From: Rhodovibrionaceae bacterium
GTDB lineage: Bacteria > Pseudomonadota > Alphaproteobacteria > Kiloniellales > DSM-21159
Assembly (NCBI GenBank): GCA_028279885.1
Contig: JANQMX010000094.1
Location: 1 to 56,596 of the forward strand
Direction of reading: 5' to 3'
Length of the DNA stretch: 56,596 nt
The notes beneath the pieces were generated by a model. It saw only the letters and a list, made by a program, of their open reading frames with translations. It had not been told where the DNA came from and ran no database searches. How positions within the stretch are numbered: the stretch's first letter is position 1; each line of letters begins with the position of its first letter. Positions 1-8,300 of the stretch are shown in pieces. The position numbers and the translations under genes are program-made.

Positions 1-84
1 GTCACCCCAAGAAGAGCTCTCTCAACTTGAAACGACGACGCGCCGGATGGGACGATACTTTCCTCCTCAAACTCATGACTCATG

Positions 85-185
85 TGCGTTAGCCCTGCCC
101 TCAAGGGGGGAGGTGTCAATGGCGGCGGTGACATCATGATTCCCTCCCCCGGCGAGGGGGAGGGTTAGGGTGGGGGGTGTCCGCG
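85..185. repeat. GC-rich intergenic repeat-like element
   Basis: The stretch holds alternating C-run and G-run tracts. CCCTCCCCC at 142-150 pairs with GGGGGAGGG at 156-164 across a 5-nt loop, followed by a GGGTTAGGGTGGGGGG-type tail. Dispersed elements with this look are frequent between genes in high-GC alphaproteobacteria. Only one copy is visible here, so repetition in the genome is inferred. Nothing protein-coding is supported in positions 1-335. Confidence 0.45.
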
Positions 186-256
186 GAGCGGACAAGAAAA
201 GGGCGCTTCTGCACTGAACCGGACAGCAGTGGCCTCCCCGCACGCGAAAGCAGGAA

Positions 257-326
257 CACGGGGCCGGCGAAATAGCCGGCCCCGTGCGGGCAGGAACGTT
301 GCGCATGCCGGCCATTGCGGCCGGCA
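257..326 (-). terminator. Two tandem hairpins downstream of the binding-protein gene
   Basis: Two perfect inverted repeats follow the stop codon at 336 on the minus strand. TGCCGGCC (306-313) pairs with GGCCGGCA (319-326). CACGGGGCCGGC (257-268) pairs with GCCGGCCCCGTG (275-286) over a 6-nt loop. No strong T-run follows, so this may be a Rho-dependent or mRNA-stabilising end. It suggests the transcription unit ends here. Confidence 0.55.
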
Positions 327-335
327 CCGCCCCGC

Positions 336-1625
336 TCAACCTCCCTGCTGGTAGGGCTTCAACAGGCGCTCGGCCTGGCTCTGCGCTTCCTGCAGCGCTT
401 CGGCAGGCTCCTTCTGACCCGTCAGGGCCGCCTGGATGGCGTCGTCCAGCAGCTTCCGCACCCGGCCGGTCTGATAGGTCGAGAGCTCAGCCGTGGCGTA
501 GTTCAACTGGTCGCGGGCCACCTTGGCCGGCGGGAACTCCTCGACGTACTTCTGCAGCGCCTCGGTCTGGTAGGAGGCCGGGCTGATGCCGATGTAGCCG
601 GTCTTGATCGACCAGTCCGCCGCAACCTCCGGCGAGGTCAGGTAGCGGATGAGGCGCATGGCCGCCCGGCGATCGTCTTCGCTGGTCTCCTTGAAGATGT
701 AGAAGTTGCCGCCGCCGGTCGGGGTGCCGCGCTGCGTCTTGGCCGGCAGCATGGCGACGCCGAAGTCGAACTCGGCATTGTTCTTGACCGCCGTCAGGTT
801 ACCGGTCGAGTGCCACATCATCGCGGTCTTCTCTTCCAGGAAGTTCTGCCGCAGCGTGCCCCACTCGATCGTGCCTTCCGGCATGACGCCGTACTCGGCG
901 CCCAGCGCGCGCCAGTACTCCAGCGCCGCGATGACGGCGGGGTCGTCGAAGTAGGTCTCCGTGCCGTTGCCGTTCATCAGCACCTGGCCACTCTGCATGG
1001 AGAGCGCGCCGAACATCCAATAGGGATAGCCGGTGGAGGGGATCATCAGACCGTAGCGGCCCGCATCGGCGTCGGTCAGCGCCTTCGCCGCCTTGGTCAG
1101 CTCGTCCCAGGTGGCCGGCGGGTTCTCCGGGTCGAGACCGGCCGCGCGGAACATGTCCTTGTTGTAGTACATGACGATGGTCGAGCGCTGGAACGGAATG
1201 CCCCAGGTCTTGCCCAGCGTCTGGCCGTTCTCCATCAACGCGGGATAGAAGGAGTCGAGCCAGGCGCGCTCCTCATCGGTCTCGACGATGTCATCGAAAG
1301 CGACGATGGCGTCCTGCTCGATCAGGTCGTAGATGTCGATCGAGAACATGACCGACAGCTGCGCCGGCTCGCCGCTCTGCAGGGCGGCGAGCGCCTTGAT
1401 GCGGGCGTCGTTGTAGTTGCCGGCATAGATCGCCTCGACGTCGATGTCGGGGTTGGCGGCCTCGAAGTCGGCAACCAACCCGTCGACGATCTTGGTCAGC
1501 GGCCCGCCGACGGCGACGGGGTAATACATGGTCAGCTTGGTCTGCTCGGCCTGAGCGATGCTCGCCCCGGCCAAGCTGATGGCAGCCGCCGCAGCGGCCA
1601 GTTTCATACGGCTCAACAGTTGCAT
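336..1625 (-). CDS. ABC transporter solute-binding protein, UgpB/MalE-like (family 1)
   Basis: Periplasmic binding protein of 429 aa that would deliver a sugar or glycerol-phosphate-type ligand to an ABC importer. Residues 1-26 form a Sec signal peptide (basic start, Ala-rich core, AQA-E cleavage). The mature part begins with a TKLTMYYPV strand and continues with the family features 'VADFEAANPDIDVEAIYAGNY', 'NPPATWDEL' and a C-terminal 'QAERLLKPY'. That pattern resembles UgpB more than maltose-binding proteins. It is the last gene of a minus-strand group regulator-ATPase-binding protein, 109 bp after the ATPase gene. The permeases expected in such a system are absent from this window. Ligand identity is inferred from family resemblance only. 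Confidence 0.85.
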   Translation of the reverse strand: MQLLSRMKLAAAAAAISLAGASIAQAEQTKLTMYYPVAVGGPLTKIVDGLVADFEAANPDIDVEAIYAGNYNDARIKALAALQSGEPAQLSVMFSIDIYDLIEQDAIVAFDDIVETDEERAWLDSFYPALMENGQTLGKTWGIPFQRSTIVMYYNKDMFRAAGLDPENPPATWDELTKAAKALTDADAGRYGLMIPSTGYPYWMFGALSMQSGQVLMNGNGTETYFDDPAVIAALEYWRALGAEYGVMPEGTIEWGTLRQNFLEEKTAMMWHSTGNLTAVKNNAEFDFGVAMLPAKTQRGTPTGGGNFYIFKETSEDDRRAAMRLIRYLTSPEVAADWSIKTGYIGISPASYQTEALQKYVEEFPPAKVARDQLNYATAELSTYQTGRVRKLLDDAIQAALTGQKEPAEALQEAQSQAERLLKPYQQGG

Positions 1626-1734
1626 GACTGCACTCCTCCGTTTGCGTTGGTCTCGTTACCTTCATGTTTTGCGACCGGGGCTGCCCCCTGCGCGAGGCAG
1701 CCCCGGCCATGTGTCCGCCTTTTCCTCAGGCGGT

Positions 1735-2811
1735 TCATTCCATCCAGGCGAAGCGCAAGGGCGCCTCCGCCCGGCGTTCGCTGCTTCGTTCGAACAGGTG
1801 CATGTCCTCGGCGCGCCAGCGCACATGAATGCGCTCGCCCGGCGCCATGCGAGTCAGCCGCGGCAGGCGCACCTGCAGCAGCGCCTCGCCGCAGCGCGCG
1901 GCGACGATGGTGTCGGCGCCGTGGTACTCGGAGGACTCGACCTCCGCCGGCAGGCCCTCGGCCTCGGCCAGATGAAGGTCCTCCGGGCGCACGCCGACCA
2001 GCCAGTCGCCACCGGCCGCGCCGGCGCTGCCAACGACCGACACGCCGCCTTCGATCTCGATGCCGCCCCCATTGGCGCTCAAGGGAATGAGGTTCATCGG
2101 CGGTGTGCCGATGAAGCGCGCGACAAAGGGGGTCAGCGGCCGGCTGTAGAGCTCTTCGGGCGTGCCGGCCTGCTCGATGCGGCCGCCGTTCATTAGAAAG
2201 ACATGGTCGGCCATGGCCATGGCCTCGATCTGGTCGTGGGTGACGTAGACGACGGTGAGACCGAGACGCCGCTGCAGCGCGCGCAACTCCGCGCGCATGG
2301 TCTGACGCAGCTTGGCGTCGAGGTTCGATAGCGGCTCATCCATCAGGCACACGGGATGCTGCGCGACGATGGCCCGGGCGAGCGCCACCCGCTGGCGCTG
2401 ACCGCCGGAGAGCTGGGAGGGCTTGCGCTGCAAATAGGGCTCGAGCCCGGTCAGCTCGGCCGCCCAGGCGAGCCGCCGCGCCCGTTCCGCGCGCTCGACC
2501 TTCCGGACCTTGAGGCCGAAGAGGATGTTCTCCGCCACGTTGAGGTGCGGAAAGAGCGCGTAGTTCTGGAAGACCATCGACACGCCCCGTTCCGAGGGCG
2601 ATGCCTGGGTGACGTCCCGGCCGTCGATCAGGATGCTGCCCTCGCTGGCCGTCTCCAGCCCCGCGATCAATCGCAAGGTCGTCGACTTGCCGCAGCCCGA
2701 AGGTCCGAGCAGGACGACAAAGCTGCCCGGCGCGATCGACAGAGAAACGCGGTCGACGCCCTTGGTCTCGCCCCAGGCGCAGGTGACCTGCTCGAGCGCG
2801 ATGCGGCTCAT
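1735..2811 (-). CDS. ABC transporter ATP-binding protein, UgpC/MalK type
   Basis: Cytoplasmic ATPase of 358 aa for a CUT1-type carbohydrate or glycerol-phosphate importer. Visible motifs are Walker A GPSGCGKST (36-44), Q-loop FQNYALFPH (81-89), signature LSGGQRQR (134-141), Walker B VCLMDEP (154-160), D-loop SNLDAK and the switch His in THDQIEAM (about 191-198). The last ~120 residues form the TOBE-type regulatory region typical of MalK/UgpC. The start ATG overlaps the stop of the upstream regulator gene (ATGA), so the two are translationally coupled. The partner binding protein follows; no permease genes are adjacent. Confidence 0.9.
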   Translation of the reverse strand: MSRIALEQVTCAWGETKGVDRVSLSIAPGSFVVLLGPSGCGKSTTLRLIAGLETASEGSILIDGRDVTQASPSERGVSMVFQNYALFPHLNVAENILFGLKVRKVERAERARRLAWAAELTGLEPYLQRKPSQLSGGQRQRVALARAIVAQHPVCLMDEPLSNLDAKLRQTMRAELRALQRRLGLTVVYVTHDQIEAMAMADHVFLMNGGRIEQAGTPEELYSRPLTPFVARFIGTPPMNLIPLSANGGGIEIEGGVSVVGSAGAAGGDWLVGVRPEDLHLAEAEGLPAEVESSEYHGADTIVAARCGEALLQVRLPRLTRMAPGERIHVRWRAEDMHLFERSSERRAEAPLRFAWME

Positions 2812-3617
2812 TGCGCGGCCAGGCGCGAGTCCGGCGCCTCCCCCTCGACTGCCGAGTCAGCGATCACCAGTGCCACCCCGGCACCGGCCAAGTCCTCGGC
2901 GATGCTGCCGGGCGGCGCTTCATCGGTAACGAAGGTCGCGACGTCGTCGATGCGTCCGCCGCGAACCACGGCGCGGCGATCGAACTTGGTGCGGTCGGCG
3001 ACGAGCAGACTTTCGCGACAATTGGCCAGGATGGCCTGGCGCGCCAGCACCTCGCCATCGTGGAAGTCCAACAGGCTGCCGTCAGCCTCAATGGCGCCGA
3101 CGCCGAAGATGCCGACGTCGACCCGGTACTTGGCGAAGAAGTCCTCGGCCGTGCGGCCGATCAGATCGAGATCGGCCGGCCGCAACTGACCGCCGGCGAT
3201 GGTCACCTCGAAATCCGGATTGCTGGCAGCGGCCGCGGCCAAGCGGAGATTGTTGGTGAAGATGCGCAGGCCCCGGTGCGCGGTGAGCGCGCGCATCACC
3301 AGCTCGGGCGTTGTCCCGATGCCGAAGGCCAGCGAGGCACCGTCGGGAATGCGGGCCGCAACGGCGCGGGCAATCGCCTGCTTGCGCGGCAGGTTCAGCA
3401 CCATGCGGGTCTGGTAGCCGAGGTTGCCCTGGCCGTCGTGCGGCCGTTCGACCCCGCCGTGACGGCGCAGCAGGATACCCCGGTCGCACAAGGCGTTCAC
3501 GTCGCGCCGGATGGTCTGCGTTGTCACGCCATAGCGGGCGGCCAGATCGTCGATGGTCTGGAAACCCTCGCTGCGGACCAGTTCGGCAATCTCGGCCTGG
3601 CGCGACCCAATGTTCAT
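2808..3617 (-). CDS. DeoR/GlpR-family transcriptional regulator
   Basis: Repressor of 269 aa from the ATG at 3617; an in-frame TTG lies 33 nt upstream but gives an atypical N-terminus. The start 'MNIGSRQAEIAELV' leads into a DeoR helix-turn-helix with the recognition segment 'VTTQTIRRDVNAL'. A DeoR C-terminal sensor domain (sugar-phosphate isomerase-like fold) follows, with 'FGIGTTPELV', 'TNNLRLA' and 'ADRTKFDRRA'. Family members usually bind phosphorylated sugars or glycerol-3-phosphate. It heads its own operon and overlaps the ATPase gene by 4 bp. Several GTTC/GAAC half-sites over its start region suggest autoregulation. Confidence 0.87.
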   Translation of the reverse strand: MNIGSRQAEIAELVRSEGFQTIDDLAARYGVTTQTIRRDVNALCDRGILLRRHGGVERPHDGQGNLGYQTRMVLNLPRKQAIARAVAARIPDGASLAFGIGTTPELVMRALTAHRGLRIFTNNLRLAAAAASNPDFEVTIAGGQLRPADLDLIGRTAEDFFAKYRVDVGIFGVGAIEADGSLLDFHDGEVLARQAILANCRESLLVADRTKFDRRAVVRGGRIDDVATFVTDEAPPGSIAEDLAGAGVALVIADSAVEGEAPDSRLAAQ

Positions 3618-3687
3618 TCGGAACACCCAAGTGAACTTCAGAATGTTCAAATGAGCATTAGAGGCCGCATATGACGGTCATATGAAC
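3611..3687. promoter_or_regulatory. Array of GTTC/GAAC half-sites and CATATGA direct repeats (candidate GlpR-type operator)
   Basis: TGTTC-N5-GAACA lies at 3611-3625 and TGAAC-N8-GTTCA at 3632-3649. A further GAAC lies at 3684-3687. CATATGA occurs twice, 11 bp apart, at 3668-3674 and 3679-3685. The cluster covers the start and 5' region of the DeoR-type gene. Binding by that regulator is inferred. Confidence 0.4.
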
Positions 3688-3753
3688 GTCCGATGACAGA
3701 GAAACGAAACTCGACCTGTTGCACGCCAGACTATCGCCCAACGCAATTGTCAG

Positions 3754-3768
3754 TGCGAATCATTCTCA
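3754..3768. promoter_or_regulatory. Fur-box-like 7-1-7 palindrome
   Basis: TGCGAATCATTCTCA is a near-perfect 7-1-7 inverted repeat of the TGAGAATnATTCTCA / TGATAATnATTATCA type recognised by Fur proteins. It ends 58 bp upstream of the haem-monooxygenase-like gene, a position suited to iron repression. The palindrome is seen directly; Fur binding is inferred. Confidence 0.6.
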
Positions 3769-3826
3769 CTATCTTAAGTGACTTGTTGAGAGGACGACCC
3801 TTCGGCCGTCGAGCAAAGGAGCTGTC

Positions 3827-4147
3827 ATGTTCGTTGCGATGAATCGTTTCCGGATTATCAAAGGCCAGGAAGAAGCCTTCGAGGAGGTTTGGCGGAGCCG
3901 CGACGGCCGCCTCAAGGGCTTGCCGGGTTTTGTCGAGTTTCACCTGCTCAAGGGTCCCGAGACCGAGGACCACGTGCTCTATGCCAGCCACACGATTTGG
4001 AACAGCCGTGCGGACTTCGAGAGCTGGACACGCTCAGACGCCTTCCGCCAAGCGCACAAGAACGCGGGGCAGACCAGTGGCATGTACATCGGCGGCCCGC
4101 AGTTCGAAGGCTTCGAGGCCGTGCCGCAAATAAACGAAACGGCCTAG
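3827..4147 (+). CDS. IsdG-family haem-degrading monooxygenase (ABM domain)
   Basis: Small cytoplasmic protein of 106 aa, the usual size for a single antibiotic-biosynthesis-monooxygenase domain. The IsdG/IsdI catalytic triad positions are all present: Asn6 ('VAMNRF'), Trp67 ('FESWTRS') and His77 ('RQAHKNAG'). This supports oxidative cleavage of haem with iron release. The segment 'GFVEFHLLKGP' is the typical central strand. A Fur-like box upstream fits induction on iron limitation. It stands alone, converging on an HdeD-like gene, with a hairpin overlapping its stop codon. The start ATG has a GGAG just upstream. An ABM protein of other function is possible but less likely given the triad. Confidence 0.85.
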   Translation: MFVAMNRFRIIKGQEEAFEEVWRSRDGRLKGLPGFVEFHLLKGPETEDHVLYASHTIWNSRADFESWTRSDAFRQAHKNAGQTSGMYIGGPQFEGFEAVPQINETA

Positions 4148-4208
4148 TAAGGCCGTTTGTAGCAGTGGCGCTTTGCCGGGGCCGCGATTCAAGTGTGCGG
4201 CCCCGGGC
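4137..4208. terminator. Two hairpins between convergent genes
   Basis: AAACGGCC (4137-4144) and GGCCGTTT (4151-4158) form a perfect 8-bp stem that includes the stop codon of the monooxygenase gene. CCGGGGCCGC (4176-4185) pairs with GCGGCCCCGG (4197-4206), extendable with one bulge. The first ends in TTT for plus-strand transcripts. Together they probably serve as a bidirectional transcription end. Confidence 0.6.
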
Positions 4209-4221
4209 AATAAGCGAGGCG

Positions 4222-4800
4222 TCAGGCGTTCTTCTTGCCGGCCATGGCAATCATCACCATGGCCCAGCCGCTGAAGATCAGCTCGATACCGACCAAGAGG
4301 CCCAAGACCCAGATGGCGGCTTCCGGCAGAGCGGCCCAGATGATGACGCCGACGATGATGCCGAGGATACCGCTGAACATCAGCCAGCCCCAGCCGGAGG
4401 CCGGACGCTGGCGAAGGGCCGCCATGATTTTCACGATGCCCTGGGCGACGAAGAAAGCCGCCAGCAGAATGGTCAGGGTCAAGACGCCTTGCAGCGGGAA
4501 GAACAGGAGTATGACGCCCAGCGCCAGCGCCAAGAGGCCACCGAGCACCTGCAAGGCGAAGCCTTTCCAGCCTTTCGAGCGGAAAGCCTGAACAAGCTGC
4601 GCAACGCCGCCGATCAGAAAGACGACGCCGAACACCATCTCGACCGCGAGCGTCGCGGCAAAGGGCATGATGATCGCCAATGTCCCGAGGATAATCCAAA
4701 GAATGCCGAGCGCCAGGAGCCATCCCCAGGCGGCCTGAATGTCCTTCAGACCCGGTATCGGGTCCGTGCTTTGATCTTTCGTCGGTGTTTCCTCAGTCAT
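4222..4800 (-). CDS. HdeD-family membrane protein (DUF308)
   Basis: Integral membrane protein of 192 aa with six hydrophobic helices after a short polar N-terminus (residues 1-24). The repeated pattern of Gly-rich helices with 'LGILWIILGTLAIIMP' and 'GVVFLIGGVAQL' matches the DUF308/HdeD family, which in enterobacteria is tied to acid resistance. The C-terminus ends in AGKKNA. The start ATG follows a plausible AAGGCGAG ribosome site. It is monocistronic and converges with the haem-monooxygenase gene. Its actual role here is unknown. Confidence 0.85.
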   Translation of the reverse strand: MTEETPTKDQSTDPIPGLKDIQAAWGWLLALGILWIILGTLAIIMPFAATLAVEMVFGVVFLIGGVAQLVQAFRSKGWKGFALQVLGGLLALALGVILLFFPLQGVLTLTILLAAFFVAQGIVKIMAALRQRPASGWGWLMFSGILGIIVGVIIWAALPEAAIWVLGLLVGIELIFSGWAMVMIAMAGKKNA

Positions 4801-5137
4801 CGTCTCGCCTTCTGTGGATTGGGCTGAACGCGGCCGCAGGACCGCTGGGAAATCTGAAACCGTGCTTCATGGTGTCGTCGACACTCACACCCTTGCTGCG
4901 GTCACGTTCTTCTCAGGACCACCTGAAACTGTGCCGCACTTTCACGCTCGAACGGCGGGGTTTTACACCAATTCGCGAATTCGGGCCAAGGCCTGTTTGA
5001 CGCGCCACCGTCCGACGACGTCGGTCACCAAGCAGTCTGCAAAGCGTTCACTCATGCCCGCGCTAGGCTAAGCGGCCTAGAGGCTGGCCGAGGCCCCGTT
5101 CTCAGACTATCCCTAGGTCTTTAGCAGGAGGGGTCGC
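4801..5137. other. Intergenic region without a supported gene
   Basis: These 337 bp separate divergent genes and must hold both promoters. I see no convincing open reading frame, RNA gene or strong palindrome. A good ribosome site (GGAGGGG) lies just before the start at 5138. Confidence 0.5.
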
Positions 5138-6130
5138 ATGAAATTCGCGCAACTGAACGCTTTCGGCGTGCCGTCGGAGGTGGTGGACTGTGTCGAGGGC
5201 GCCGCACCGGGTCAGCCCGGCGCCGACCAGGTACTGGTCGAGATGCTGGCCTGCCCGATCAACCCGGCCGAGCTCCTGATCATCGAAGGCAACTACGCCA
5301 GCAAGCCGCCGCTCCCGGCCCATCTCGGCATCGAGGGTGCGGGACGGCTGCTGGCCGTTGGGGAGGCCGTCACCGATCTGGCGCCGGGCGACCTGGTGAT
5401 GAGCATGGGTCGCGCCAACTGGGCGCAGCAGCTCCTGCTCAAGGCTGGCGAGGTCGTCAAGGCGCCACCCGGGACCGATGTGGCACAGCTCTCCATGCTC
5501 AAGATCAATCCGGCGACGGCACAGCTCATGCTGAGCGACTACGTCGATCTCAAGCCCGGCGACTGGGTGATTCAGAACGCAGCCAACTCCGGCGTTGGGG
5601 TCAACCTCATCCGTCTGGCCAAGGCCCACGGGTTCAAGACCGTCAATGTGGTGAGACGGGAGAGTCTGATCGCACCTCTGAAGGCCATCGGTGCCGATGC
5701 GGTGCTGCTCGATGGTCCCGACCTAGCCGAGCGGGTAGCGAAAGCAACGGTCGGCAGCGCCATCAAGCTCGCCATCGACGCGGTGGCGGGCGCGGCGACC
5801 GAGCGCCTCGCCGACTGCTTGGCCGAGGACGGCACGGTGGTGAACTACGGCCTGCTCAGCGGCGAAGCCTGTCGCTTGCGCGCCGACCAAGCCATCTTCA
5901 AGAGCATCACTCTGACCGGCTTCTGGCTCGCCAAGCAGATGCGTGCCATGTCGTCGGCTGGGCTGGCCGCACTCTATGGCGACCTGATGCCCCGTATCGC
6001 CGATGGCAGCCTGCAGGTCGAGGTCGAGGCGACCTATGGCCTCGAAGAGATCAAGCAGGCGCTGGCCCACGCCGGACGCGAAGGACGGGGCGGCAAGGTG
6101 CTCATCACACCCAACGGCCCGGTCAGCTAG
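5138..6130 (+). CDS. Zinc-free MDR-family oxidoreductase, 2-enoyl-thioester reductase-like
   Basis: NAD(P)H-dependent medium-chain reductase of 330 aa. The N-terminal GroES-like part has 'CPINPAELLIIEGNY' and 'PPLPAHLGIEGAGR', a signature close to mitochondrial enoyl-thioester reductases (MECR/Etr1). The Rossmann part begins at about 145 with 'NAANSGVGVNLIRLAKAHG' and 'VNVVRR'. The structural and catalytic zinc Cys clusters of alcohol dehydrogenases are missing, as expected for this branch. The likely reaction is reduction of a trans-2-enoyl-CoA/ACP or a quinone-like enone. It lies 146 bp before the taurine aminotransferase gene on the same strand; a functional link is not evident. Confidence 0.8.
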   Translation: MKFAQLNAFGVPSEVVDCVEGAAPGQPGADQVLVEMLACPINPAELLIIEGNYASKPPLPAHLGIEGAGRLLAVGEAVTDLAPGDLVMSMGRANWAQQLLLKAGEVVKAPPGTDVAQLSMLKINPATAQLMLSDYVDLKPGDWVIQNAANSGVGVNLIRLAKAHGFKTVNVVRRESLIAPLKAIGADAVLLDGPDLAERVAKATVGSAIKLAIDAVAGAATERLADCLAEDGTVVNYGLLSGEACRLRADQAIFKSITLTGFWLAKQMRAMSSAGLAALYGDLMPRIADGSLQVEVEATYGLEEIKQALAHAGREGRGGKVLITPNGPVS

Positions 6131-6276
6131 CGGCTCGCCCCCCTCAGATATGCCCAAAACGCCAGCAGGATCGTCGCTTTTCGCTATGTTTGGCCAGTTC
6201 CAGTCGTGATAGGCTGTGGCGTGAGTTGACCGAAAGCGGCGCGCGTGAAAGTCGAAGCGCCAAGGGAGTGACTACG

Positions 6277-7665
6277 ATGAACTACCAGGCACCTCAAAAC
6301 GACTACCGCGAGATCATCGAAGCGGACCGCGCGCACGTCTGGCATCACCTGAGCCAGCACAAGAAGTACGAGACCATCGACCCCTTGATGATTATCGAGG
6401 GCAAGGGCCTGCGCGTGTGGAACGCCGAAGGCCGGTCCCATCTCGACGCGACCTCGGGCGGGGTCTGGACGGTCAACGTCGGCTATGGTCGCAGCGAGAT
6501 CGCGGATGCGGTGCGCGAGCAGCTGGTCAAGCTGCCCTACTTCGCCGGCGCCGCCGGAACCATCCCCGGGGCCCGCTTCGCCGAGCGCCTGATCTCCAAG
6601 ATGCCGGGCATGAGCCGTGTCTACTTCTCCAACTCCGGCTCGGAAGCCAACGAGAAGGCCTATAAGATCGTCCGCCAGATCGCGCACAACAAATACGGCG
6701 GCAAGAAGCACAAGATCCTCTTCCGCGAGCGCGACTATCACGGCACCACCATCACGGCGCTGTCGTCCGGCGGACAGGAGGAGCGCAAGGCGCAGTACGG
6801 CCCCTTCACGCCGGGCTTCGTCGAGGTGCCGCACTGCCTCGAGTACCGCAGCCAGTGGGGCGATGTGGCGGACTACGGCATCCGCGCCGCCAATGCGATC
6901 GAGGAGGTGATCCTGCGCGAGGGGCCCGAGACAGTCGGCGGCCTGATCCTCGAGCCGATCACCGCCGGCGGCGGCGTCATTACGCCGCCCAAGGATTATT
7001 GGCAGCGGGTGCAGGAGATCTGCCACCAGTACGACGTCCTGCTGATCATCGACGAGGTGGTCTGCGGTGTCGGCCGTACCGGCACCTGGTTCGGCTACCA
7101 GCACTACGACGTGCAGCCGGACATCGTCACCATGGCCAAGGGCGTCGCCTCCGGCTATGCCGCCATCTCCTGCACGGTGACCACCGAGGCGGTCTTCGAA
7201 GCCTTCAAGGCCGACCCGGACGACCCCATGAGCTACTTCCGCGACATCTCGACCTTCGGCGGCTGCACCGGCGGTCCGGCGGCGGCGCTGGAAAACATGC
7301 GGGTCATCGAGGACGAGAACCTGCTGGAGAACTGCACGGCCATGGGCGAATACCTGCAGGAGCGGCTCGAAGCTCTGAAGGCAAAGCACGCGGTCATCGG
7401 CGACGTGCGCGGCAAAGGCCTGTTCCAGGGCGCCGAGCTGGTCGCCGATCGCGAGACCAAGGAGCCCTTGCCGGAAGCCATGGTGCAAGGCGTGGTGGCC
7501 GACTGCATGAAGACCTCGGCCGTCATCATCGGCGCCACCAACCGCTCGCTGGCGGGCCTCAACAATACGCTCTGCTTCAGCCCGGGCTTCATCGCCACCA
7601 AGTCGGACATCGAAGAGCTGGTGACGGCGGTCGACGGCGCGCTGGAGCGGGTGGTGAACGCCTAG
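6277..7665 (+). CDS. tpa: Taurine--pyruvate aminotransferase
   Basis: PLP-dependent class III aminotransferase of 462 aa that transfers the amino group of taurine to pyruvate, giving sulfoacetaldehyde and alanine. The sequence closely follows bacterial Tpa: 'KAHVWHHLSQHK'-type start (here DRAHVWHHLSQHK, 17-29), 'GGVWTVNVGYGR' (61-72), 'YFSNSGSEANEKAYK' (116-130), 'DYHGTTIT', Asp259 in 'IIDEVVCGVGRTGTW', the PLP lysine K288 in 'TMAKGVASGYAAIS', and 'IGATNRSLAGLNNTLC'. The ATG at 6277 follows AGGGAG; an in-frame upstream extension has no family match. No xsc or taurine dehydrogenase gene is adjacent, so the downstream sulfoacetaldehyde step must lie elsewhere. A related omega-amino-acid substrate remains possible. 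Confidence 0.88.
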   Translation: MNYQAPQNDYREIIEADRAHVWHHLSQHKKYETIDPLMIIEGKGLRVWNAEGRSHLDATSGGVWTVNVGYGRSEIADAVREQLVKLPYFAGAAGTIPGARFAERLISKMPGMSRVYFSNSGSEANEKAYKIVRQIAHNKYGGKKHKILFRERDYHGTTITALSSGGQEERKAQYGPFTPGFVEVPHCLEYRSQWGDVADYGIRAANAIEEVILREGPETVGGLILEPITAGGGVITPPKDYWQRVQEICHQYDVLLIIDEVVCGVGRTGTWFGYQHYDVQPDIVTMAKGVASGYAAISCTVTTEAVFEAFKADPDDPMSYFRDISTFGGCTGGPAAALENMRVIEDENLLENCTAMGEYLQERLEALKAKHAVIGDVRGKGLFQGAELVADRETKEPLPEAMVQGVVADCMKTSAVIIGATNRSLAGLNNTLCFSPGFIATKSDIEELVTAVDGALERVVNA

Positions 7666-7680
7666 GCGGTTCGGTCTGGC

Positions 7681-8127
7681 TTAAGAGGCCGCCCGCTCAG
7701 CCTGCTGCTGGGCGGCCTCGAAGGCGGCCCGCCAGTCGGAGTCGTGCACCGACAGCACTTCCGAGCCCTGGGTGACGAAGAAGATGGGCGGATAGACCCG
7801 CCGCAGCTGAGGTGCGGCCTCGCGCAGGATGGGGTCGGCCTCGCCGAAGGACCCGACCGTAGCCACGTCCCGGGTTCGCGCGATCACGTTCGCCGCAACG
7901 CTGAAGCCCATCTCCTCCGCCACCGCGGTGACGTTCGGCAGGTGATTGCGCTTGAACGCCATGCAGGGCGCGCAGTTCTCCGCACCGTAGAAGTGAAAGG
8001 TGATGTCTTTGGCAGCCGGCTCTTCGGCCGCCACCTGACGGACCCCGGCGAGCGCCGGGGCAAGGCTTACCAGGCCAAAGGCGGAGACGGTCGTAATGGC
8101 CACCGCCCTGCGTGTCCAAGTCTTCAT
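7681..8127 (-). CDS. Secreted thioredoxin-fold protein with CAPC motif
   Basis: Exported protein of 148 aa. Residues 1-36 are a signal peptide ('MKTWTRRAVAITT', hydrophobic core, ALAG). The mature domain opens with a strand 'ITFHFYGAENCAPCMAFKR', which places a redox CxxC at the first helix. It continues to 'YPPIFFVTQG', where the PP occupies the place of the thioredoxin cis-proline. It probably acts as a periplasmic thiol-disulfide protein; the partner is unknown. The ATG at 8127 is preceded by GAGGAG; an upstream in-frame start (8151) is less well placed. It converges on tpa with 15 bp between. It is distinct from the SoxW-like protein near 49 kb. Confidence 0.72.
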   Translation of the reverse strand: MKTWTRRAVAITTVSAFGLVSLAPALAGVRQVAAEEPAAKDITFHFYGAENCAPCMAFKRNHLPNVTAVAEEMGFSVAANVIARTRDVATVGSFGEADPILREAAPQLRRVYPPIFFVTQGSEVLSVHDSDWRAAFEAAQQQAERAAS

Positions 8128-8300
8128 CCTTGCACTCCTCAAGTCTGCCAAGGCTCAAGTCGCGGCCGGGCGGTTGCCAGCACGCCCTTAGCAGATAGGG
8201 TGCAGCGTGGGCCGATGCACCCCGACCTTGTGTGCGAGCGTGCACAAGCGCGTGAGGACCGGCGACGCCCCGATCGGATGACGGTACGAGGAGACTGGCG

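Noticed and set aside
85-185. G-rich tract considered as a G-quadruplex or attachment site
   Set aside because: The tract has inverted C/G runs typical of dispersed hairpin repeats, and there is no integrase or core duplication in the window to support an attachment site.
315-2090. A 591-codon open frame on the plus strand opposite the binding-protein and ATPase genes
   Set aside because: It is antisense to two clear ABC genes, is dominated by Arg/Gly/His as expected from high-GC shadow frames, and shows no domain.
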